This document shows positions 5,480 through 9,416 of a stretch of 9,416 nt of DNA, piece after piece. The notes below the pieces were generated by a model that saw only the letters and a list, made by a program, of their open reading frames with translations, searched no databases and was not told the origin of the DNA. Source of the DNA: Planctomycetota bacterium (GTDB lineage Bacteria > Planctomycetota > PLA2 > JAEUHO01); assembly GCA_026647295.1 (NCBI GenBank), contig JAPKHB010000131.1, positions 1-9,416 on the forward strand, read 5' to 3'. How positions within the stretch are numbered: the first letter of the stretch is position 1; each line of letters begins with the position of its first letter. A program made the translations under genes and the position numbers.

Positions 5480-5567
5480 TGCGGATGGCCTTGCGCTGCT
5501 GGCGCTCGTTGCTGCACGGGCGCTTGCCGTGGTTGGCCTTCTTGACGCGGCGGTTGTTGACGGCCAT
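5469..5567 (-). CDS. bL37-like ribosomal microprotein, 32 residues
   Basis: A 32-residue, strongly basic protein starting MAVNNRRVKKANHGKRP and ending in RKAIRTPR. The ANHGKRP motif is the hallmark I know from bL37, the small large-subunit protein described in the mycobacterial ribosome and other actinobacteria. The remaining sequence differs, and the C-terminal half is longer than in the roughly 24-residue actinobacterial form. The gene has the best ribosome binding site in the window, AAAGGAGG with five bases before ATG, which supports real and strong expression. It lies 96 bp after the PLP enzyme on the same strand. A TGCTACCTT extended -10-like element (5642-5650) at the end of that gene could drive it separately. 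Its stop overlaps that of the pseudouridine synthase. Confidence 0.8.
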   Translation of the reverse strand: MAVNNRRVKKANHGKRPCSNERQQRKAIRTPR

Positions 5568-5641
5568 GGGGCCCTCCTTTGGGGGGCGGGGGCCGGTGGG
5601 GCTCCGCGCCGGATCTCTTGACCAGGGAACGGCAGCCCGGG

Positions 5642-5650
5642 AAGGTAGCA
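5642..5650 (-). promoter_or_regulatory. Possible extended -10 element before the bL37-like gene
   Basis: On the minus strand TGCTACCTT fits an extended -10 (TGN followed by TACCTT). It is about 75 bases before the bL37-like start and just past the PLP-enzyme stop. No clear -35 is visible. A separate promoter would make sense for a ribosomal protein placed after a metabolic gene, but this is weak evidence. Confidence 0.25.
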
Positions 5651-5663
5651 CGCCCCGCGCCGG

Positions 5664-6836
5664 CTACCCCAGGGTGGCGAAGGCCCCCTCCAGGTCGGCC
5701 CACAGGTCCCCGTAGTCCTCCAGGCCCACCGAGAGGCGGATCAGGCTGTCGGTGAAGCCCGCCTTGAGGCGCTCGGCCCTGGGGACCGAGGCGTGGGTCA
5801 TCGTCGCGGGGTGGTCGAGCAGGCTCTCGACCCCGCCCAGGCTCTCGGCCAGGGCGAAGAGCCCGGCCGAGCCGGCGAAGACGCGCGTCTGCTCCAGGTC
5901 GGCGTCGAGTTCGAAGGAGACCATCCCCCCGAAGCGCCGCATCTGCCGGCGGGCGAGGTCGTGGCCGGGGTGCGAGGAGAGGCCCGGGTAGTGCACCGCG
6001 CGCACCCTCGCGTGCCCCTGGAGCGCCCCGGCCACCCGTTCGGCGTTGTCGCAGTGGCGCTCCATGCGCACGGCCAGGGTCTTGATGCCCCGCAGCACCA
6101 GGAAGCAGTCCAGGGGCCCGGGCACGGCGCCCACGGCGTTCTGCAGGAAGCGCACGCGCTCGGCCAGTTCGGCCTCGCGCGCCACGACCATCCCCCCCAC
6201 GACGTCGCTGTGCCCGCCGAGGTACTTGGTAAGACTGTGCACGACGAGGTCCGCGCCCAGGGCAAGGGGCGTCTGCAAGTAGGGCGTCGCAAAGGTGTTG
6301 TCCACCACGACGAGCGCCCCGGCGCGGTGGGCGAGGTCGGCCACCGCTGCGACGTCGCTCACGCACAGCAGGGGATTGGTGGGCGACTCGAACCACACGA
6401 GTTGCGTGGACACCTCGAGCGCGCGGCGCACCGCCTCCAGGTCGGTGGTGTCGACCACGGCGTAGGAAAGGCCCTGGCGCGCCAGGACCTTGTCGATCAG
6501 CCGGTAGGTGCCCCCGTACACGTCGTGGCCGAGCAGCACGCGGTCGCCCGCGTCCAGGAGCGAGAGCACGGCGTGGGTGGCCGCAAGGCCCGAGGCGAAG
6601 GCGACGCCCGCGGCCCCGCCCTCCAGGTCGGCGACGTTGGCCTCGAGCGCGTCCCGGGTGGGGTTGCGCGTGCGGCTGTACTCGTAGCCCTTGTGCTCGC
6701 CGGGGCGCTCCTGCACGTAGGTCGAGGTGAGGTACACCGGCGTCATGACGGCCCCGGTGGTCGGGTCGGGGCGCTGGCCGGCGTGGATGGCGCGCGTCGA
6801 AAAGCCCCGCGCCGGGGAGGGGATGGGCGAGTCCAT
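5664..6836 (-). CDS. Cystathionine gamma-synthase/gamma-lyase family PLP enzyme
   Basis: The 390-residue product has the normal length and full motif set of the Cys/Met-metabolism PLP family. These include the N-terminal STRAIHAGQRPDPTTGAV, YEYSRTRNPTR (51-61, phosphate-binding Tyr/Arg from the neighbouring subunit), DVYGGTYRL (105-113, the Tyr that stacks on the cofactor), VVVDNTFATP (176-185, Asp to the pyridine N) and SLTKYLGGHSDVVGG (201-215), where K204 is the Schiff-base lysine. The SLGGVESLLDHPATMTHASVP block follows near the C terminus. The enzyme makes or cleaves cystathionine in methionine/cysteine interconversion. Sequence alone does not separate MetB-type synthase from gamma-lyase, and no other sulfur-pathway gene is present. 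ATG at 6836 lacks a good Shine-Dalgarno and lies 35 bp after the cyclase-like gene, so translation may be coupled to it. Confidence 0.9.
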   Translation of the reverse strand: MDSPIPSPARGFSTRAIHAGQRPDPTTGAVMTPVYLTSTYVQERPGEHKGYEYSRTRNPTRDALEANVADLEGGAAGVAFASGLAATHAVLSLLDAGDRVLLGHDVYGGTYRLIDKVLARQGLSYAVVDTTDLEAVRRALEVSTQLVWFESPTNPLLCVSDVAAVADLAHRAGALVVVDNTFATPYLQTPLALGADLVVHSLTKYLGGHSDVVGGMVVAREAELAERVRFLQNAVGAVPGPLDCFLVLRGIKTLAVRMERHCDNAERVAGALQGHARVRAVHYPGLSSHPGHDLARRQMRRFGGMVSFELDADLEQTRVFAGSAGLFALAESLGGVESLLDHPATMTHASVPRAERLKAGFTDSLIRLSVGLEDYGDLWADLEGAFATLG

Positions 6837-6871
6837 CCCGCGGTTCTACACCGGGCGGGCCGGGAGCGGCG

Positions 6872-8347
6872 TCAGCGGGCGCGGGGCCCGGCCTGCTCGA
6901 AGCGGGCCACGACCTCCAGGGCGAGGGTCATCAGGGCGGTGGCGTAGACGCGCCCCCCGTCCGCCCCCCACGGTCCGACCGGATCGAAGGAGCCGAGCAG
7001 CCCGGTCGGCCCGCCGTCGCGGCGCTGGTTGGGCAGCAGCGCGTCCTGGAGCGCCCGCGACCAGGCCCGCCAGGCCTCCCCGCCCGCGTGGAAGCAGGCT
7101 AGCGTCCCGTAGTACCAGTAGTACATGTCGATGCTGCCGTCGTGCTCGTTCCAGGTCGGCAGCCGGTCGCGCACGAGCTTGAGGCCCTTCTGCCAGACCT
7201 CCGCGCGCGGATCCTGGCCACACAGGACGCGGCCGAACAGCGCCGCCGCCGTCATCGACTCGCTGCGCTCGGCGGGGAAGCGGTCCACCATCTCGGTGGG
7301 CCGCGCGGGCCCGGCGCCGCGCTGCACGTAGCCCACCCGGCCGTAGTCCGGATCGGTCGCCTTTTCGAACCAGTGCATGGCCCCCTCGAACGCCGCGTCG
7401 TCGATCGCCAGTTCCGGGGGCCGGCCGCGCGCGACGGCGGCCTGGTTCACGGCGCGTCCGCTGGCCATGAGCATGAGCATCCAGGTGGTGACCGAGGTGT
7501 CGTTGTCGCCGGGCTTCACGCCGTAGCGCCAGGCGAAGTAGGGGTTGCGCGACAGCGCGGCGAAGTCGAGCGCCCGCTGGGCCGGGGCCTTGCGCTGGGG
7601 GTGCCCGGTCAAGCCGTAGGCCTCGACGAGCGCGAGGCCCCCGATCGCGTGGTTGTAGATGTACTGCTGGGTCGTGCGCGGGCCGACGCAGCCCTCGGGG
7701 TCCTGCACCCCCACGAGCCAGGACAGCGCCCGGGCGACCGCGGGGCCGTAGGGCCCGCCGCCCGCGGGCGTGTGGCCCGCGCCGAGGAAGGCCAGGACCG
7801 CAAGGCCCGTCGTCCCGACCGTGTAGATGGGCTTGCCGGCGCCGGGCACCGCGCGCTCGGCGGCCACCGGCGCGCCGTCCGCCCAGCGGCCGAAGCCCGC
7901 CGCGTCGAAGGAGCCGTCGGGAGACTGGTGCGCGGCGAGCCAGCGCAGGCCCCGCGCGACGGCCTCCGCCGCCGCGGTGGGCGCCGACGCCTCGGCGGCA
8001 GGCAGCGCGGGTCCGCCGGCCGGCGGCGCCTCGGGCCGGGGCCCCGTGGCCCGCTCGATCAACTCGCGCAACTGGGCGAAGGCCTGGTCGTAGATCCGCC
8101 CGGCCTCCCGGTAGCGGGCGAGCGCCTCTTCCACCCGCCCCTGGGCGGCCAGGAGGTCGGCCTCCTTGGTGGCCGCCTGCATGCGCATCCGCAGGGCGTC
8201 CAGGCCCTTTTCGAGCAGGGCGCGCGCCGAGGCGGCGTCCGCGGCCGGCTCCTCCTCGGCGAAGGCCCCGGGGCCCCCGCAAAGGCCTGCGGCCAGGAGG
8301 AGGGCGAGAAGGCCCGCGCGGGCCACGATCCGGGACCAGTGGGACAT
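6872..8347 (-). CDS. Secreted squalene-cyclase-like (prenyltransferase/terpenoid-cyclase fold) repeat protein
   Basis: The 491-residue product starts with a signal peptide (basic n-region, LLALLLAAGLCGG, cleavage after AFA near residue 30). An Ala/Glu-rich helix that may form a coiled coil follows (40-100), then a Pro/Ala linker (101-125) and an alpha/alpha-barrel of the prenyltransferase/squalene-oxidase repeat type. Repeats show as WLAAHQSPDGSFD (136-148), WLVGVQDPEGCVG (210-222) and further Trp/Tyr-rich helices to the end. PGDNDTSVTTW (279-289) sits where cyclases have DxDDTA, with Asn in place of a key Asp, so cyclase activity is doubtful. Such secreted proteins are frequent in Planctomycetota and their role is not established. 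GGAGG precedes ATG by five bases but is inside an inverted repeat. The gene follows the EboB-like gene by 69 bp. Confidence 0.85.
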   Translation of the reverse strand: MSHWSRIVARAGLLALLLAAGLCGGPGAFAEEEPAADAASARALLEKGLDALRMRMQAATKEADLLAAQGRVEEALARYREAGRIYDQAFAQLRELIERATGPRPEAPPAGGPALPAAEASAPTAAAEAVARGLRWLAAHQSPDGSFDAAGFGRWADGAPVAAERAVPGAGKPIYTVGTTGLAVLAFLGAGHTPAGGGPYGPAVARALSWLVGVQDPEGCVGPRTTQQYIYNHAIGGLALVEAYGLTGHPQRKAPAQRALDFAALSRNPYFAWRYGVKPGDNDTSVTTWMLMLMASGRAVNQAAVARGRPPELAIDDAAFEGAMHWFEKATDPDYGRVGYVQRGAGPARPTEMVDRFPAERSESMTAAALFGRVLCGQDPRAEVWQKGLKLVRDRLPTWNEHDGSIDMYYWYYGTLACFHAGGEAWRAWSRALQDALLPNQRRDGGPTGLLGSFDPVGPWGADGGRVYATALMTLALEVVARFEQAGPRAR

Positions 8348-8348
8348 G

Positions 8349-8394
8349 GGAACCTCCGCGGCCGGAGCGGGGAGAGCCCGCCCCCCGAGGTTCC
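8349..8394 (-). promoter_or_regulatory. Hairpin that would sequester the cyclase-gene ribosome binding site
   Basis: In the minus-strand RNA, GGAACCUC (8394-8387) pairs perfectly with GAGGUUCC (8356-8349). The latter includes most of the GGAGG Shine-Dalgarno (8357-8353) of the squalene-cyclase-like gene. An inner stem, GCGGG (8367-8371) with CCCGC (8377-8381), could fold within the loop. The structure occupies most of the 69-bp gap after the EboB-like stop, so it may limit translation or couple it to an upstream signal. Confidence 0.5.
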
Positions 8395-8416
8395 AACGGA
8401 CCGCGGCCCCGGCGGT

Positions 8417-9244
8417 TCAGCGGGGGGCGGCGACGGCGGCCTCAACCGTGGGCGGGACCAGCCGCCCGCTCTGGGCGTAGAAGTCGCGCGGGTTCTCCCA
8501 GACCAGCTGCTCGATGCGCAGGTCGTCCCAGCCGCGCCGGCGCAGCTCCAGGATCGTGCGGGGGACCATCAGGGGGTCGCTCGGCCCCCAGTCCGCCGAG
8601 GAGTTGATCATCGTGCGCTCGTGGCCGTAGGCCTCGAGCAGGTTGGCGGCCCGCTCGGGGGTGAGCTTCGTGAAGGGGTAGACCGTGAGGCCCGCCCAGC
8701 AGCCCCACGCCCGGACCAGGTCCATCGTCTCTTCGGTGTTGTGGTCGTACAGGACCTGGTCGGGGGCAAAGCCCATCTCCTTGAGGAGGGCCAGGTTGCG
8801 CTCGGTGCCCCGGCGCTTTTCGCGGTGGGCCGAGTGCACCAGCACCGGCAGGCCCGTGCGCTGGGCCATCTCGAGTTGGCGCACCATCACCCGTTCCTCG
8901 GCGTCCGTGATGTCGTCGTAGCCGATCTCGCCGACGGCCACGCAGCGCTCGTGCGCGAGGAACGGCTCCATCACGTCGAGCGCCTCCTGGGCGAGCCCCT
9001 CGTCGTTGGCCTCGCGCGGATTGACGCTGATGGTGTGGTACTGGTCGATCGCGTACGCCTTGGCGCGCTGGTGCTCGTAGCCCCGGATCGCGGCCCAGTA
9101 GTCCACGAAGGTGCCGACGCTGGTGCGCGGCTGGCCGAGCCAGAAGGAGGGCTCGACGACGGCCCGCACGCCGCACAGCGCAAGGCGCTCGTAGTCGTCG
9201 GTCGTGCGCGCGTAGAGGTGGATGTGGGGCTCGAAGATCTTCAT
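8417..9244 (-). CDS. TatD-family metal-dependent hydrolase, EboB-like
   Basis: The 275-residue product has the TatD metal-site pattern: HIH at H7/H9, E106 in AVGEIGYDD, H137 in LVHSAH, H168 in YDHN and D218 in SSADWG. The N-terminal block EPSFWLGQPRTSVGTF and the segment NPREANDEGLA recall EboB, the TatD-type member of the ebo gene cluster of cyanobacteria, pseudomonads and others, more than the DNase TatD. That resemblance is from memory, not from an alignment. In those clusters EboB acts with a UbiA-type prenyltransferase (EboC), and its own reaction is not well known. None of the other ebo genes is visible here, although the region upstream is cut off. ATG at 9244 has GGAG five bases before it. 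The protein is cytoplasmic, without a signal peptide. Confidence 0.85.
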   Translation of the reverse strand: MKIFEPHIHLYARTTDDYERLALCGVRAVVEPSFWLGQPRTSVGTFVDYWAAIRGYEHQRAKAYAIDQYHTISVNPREANDEGLAQEALDVMEPFLAHERCVAVGEIGYDDITDAEERVMVRQLEMAQRTGLPVLVHSAHREKRRGTERNLALLKEMGFAPDQVLYDHNTEETMDLVRAWGCWAGLTVYPFTKLTPERAANLLEAYGHERTMINSSADWGPSDPLMVPRTILELRRRGWDDLRIEQLVWENPRDFYAQSGRLVPPTVEAAVAAPR

Positions 9245-9416
9245 GGGCGCTCCGCGACCGGGAGGGGGCGGGCGCAGCCTACCCCCGGCCCGCCGGGCCG
9301 CCTTGCTGGCGCGTGACCCCGGGGCCCGGGGTCCCAGAGACGTGGCGCGGCCGGCGCCGCGCGCGGCGTCCCGCGACCGGTCAGCCGTCGGTCGCCGTCG
9401 ACGTATGAATACGTCC
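9245..9416. other. Upstream region of the EboB-like gene with several palindromes
   Basis: No gene is visible in these 172 bases. Palindromic elements include CGGCCCG/CGGGCCG around one base (9286-9300), GACCCCGGG/CCCGGGGTC around one base (9315-9333) and GACGTAT/ATACGTC around GA (9400-9415). The last is the only AT-rich one and the best operator candidate. A clear promoter cannot be assigned on the minus strand. TAGGCT (9276-9281) resembles a -10 but has no -35 partner. Confidence 0.4.
9400..9415. promoter_or_regulatory. AT-rich 16-bp palindrome at the window edge
   Basis: GACGTATGAATACGTC is a perfect 7-bp inverted repeat with a 2-bp spacer. It is AT-rich in a very GC-rich setting, the usual look of a dimeric repressor site overlapping a promoter. 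It may serve the minus-strand operon starting at 9244 or a gene beyond the window. Confidence 0.35.

Noticed and set aside
7142..9316. 724-codon + strand open frame
   Set aside because: It runs antisense through both the cyclase-like and EboB-like genes, which have intact motifs and ribosome binding sites. The translation shows no domains.
9405..9416. ATG at the right edge as the start of a + strand gene
   Set aside because: There is no ribosome binding site and only four codons are visible, and the ATG lies inside the AT-rich palindrome.

Overview
The window comes from a very GC-rich bacterial chromosome. The secreted squalene-cyclase-like repeat protein at 6872-8347 is of a type typical of Planctomycetota, so a planctomycete or close relative is the best guess. 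This is an inference from one protein family plus base composition. Nothing in the window looks like phage, plasmid or transposon.

Layout. Positions 1-45 hold the last 14 codons of an unidentified + strand gene. Next comes about 840 bases without a gene, between that gene and a convergent minus-strand regulator. It starts with six 9-bp purine-rich units. Its second half is an array of three structured direct repeats set exactly 160 bp apart (about 487-863), ending in a perfect 12-bp hairpin and three C7 runs. The minus strand then carries a PAS/LuxR-type regulator (886-1536), an MFS transporter (1732-2952), and the initiator tRNA-fMet (3040-3114) with its own intrinsic terminator. A divergent region with a 22-bp perfect palindrome leads into a + strand block: an M50 site-2-protease-like membrane peptidase interrupted by a one-base frameshift (3258-4309), tRNA-Val(UAC) (4331-4405) and an RluC/RluD-type pseudouridine synthase (4435-5472).

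From 9244 down to 5469 all genes lie on the minus strand and are closely spaced: an EboB-like TatD-family hydrolase, the secreted squalene-cyclase-like protein, a cystathionine gamma-synthase/lyase-family PLP enzyme, and a 32-residue basic protein with the ANHGKRP motif of ribosomal protein bL37. The stop codons of bL37 and the pseudouridine synthase overlap in the loop of one hairpin.

How the genes work together. Much of the middle of the window serves translation: two tRNAs, an rRNA pseudouridine synthase and a ribosomal microprotein. No coherent pathway links the four minus-strand genes. The EboB-like and cyclase-like genes could share a lipid or isoprenoid-related role, and a hairpin that would hide the cyclase ribosome binding site suggests controlled coupling between them. 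The most unusual items are the 160-bp structured repeat array, the bL37-like microprotein, the orphan EboB-like gene beside a cyclase-like protein, and the A29:U41 initiator tRNA variant.
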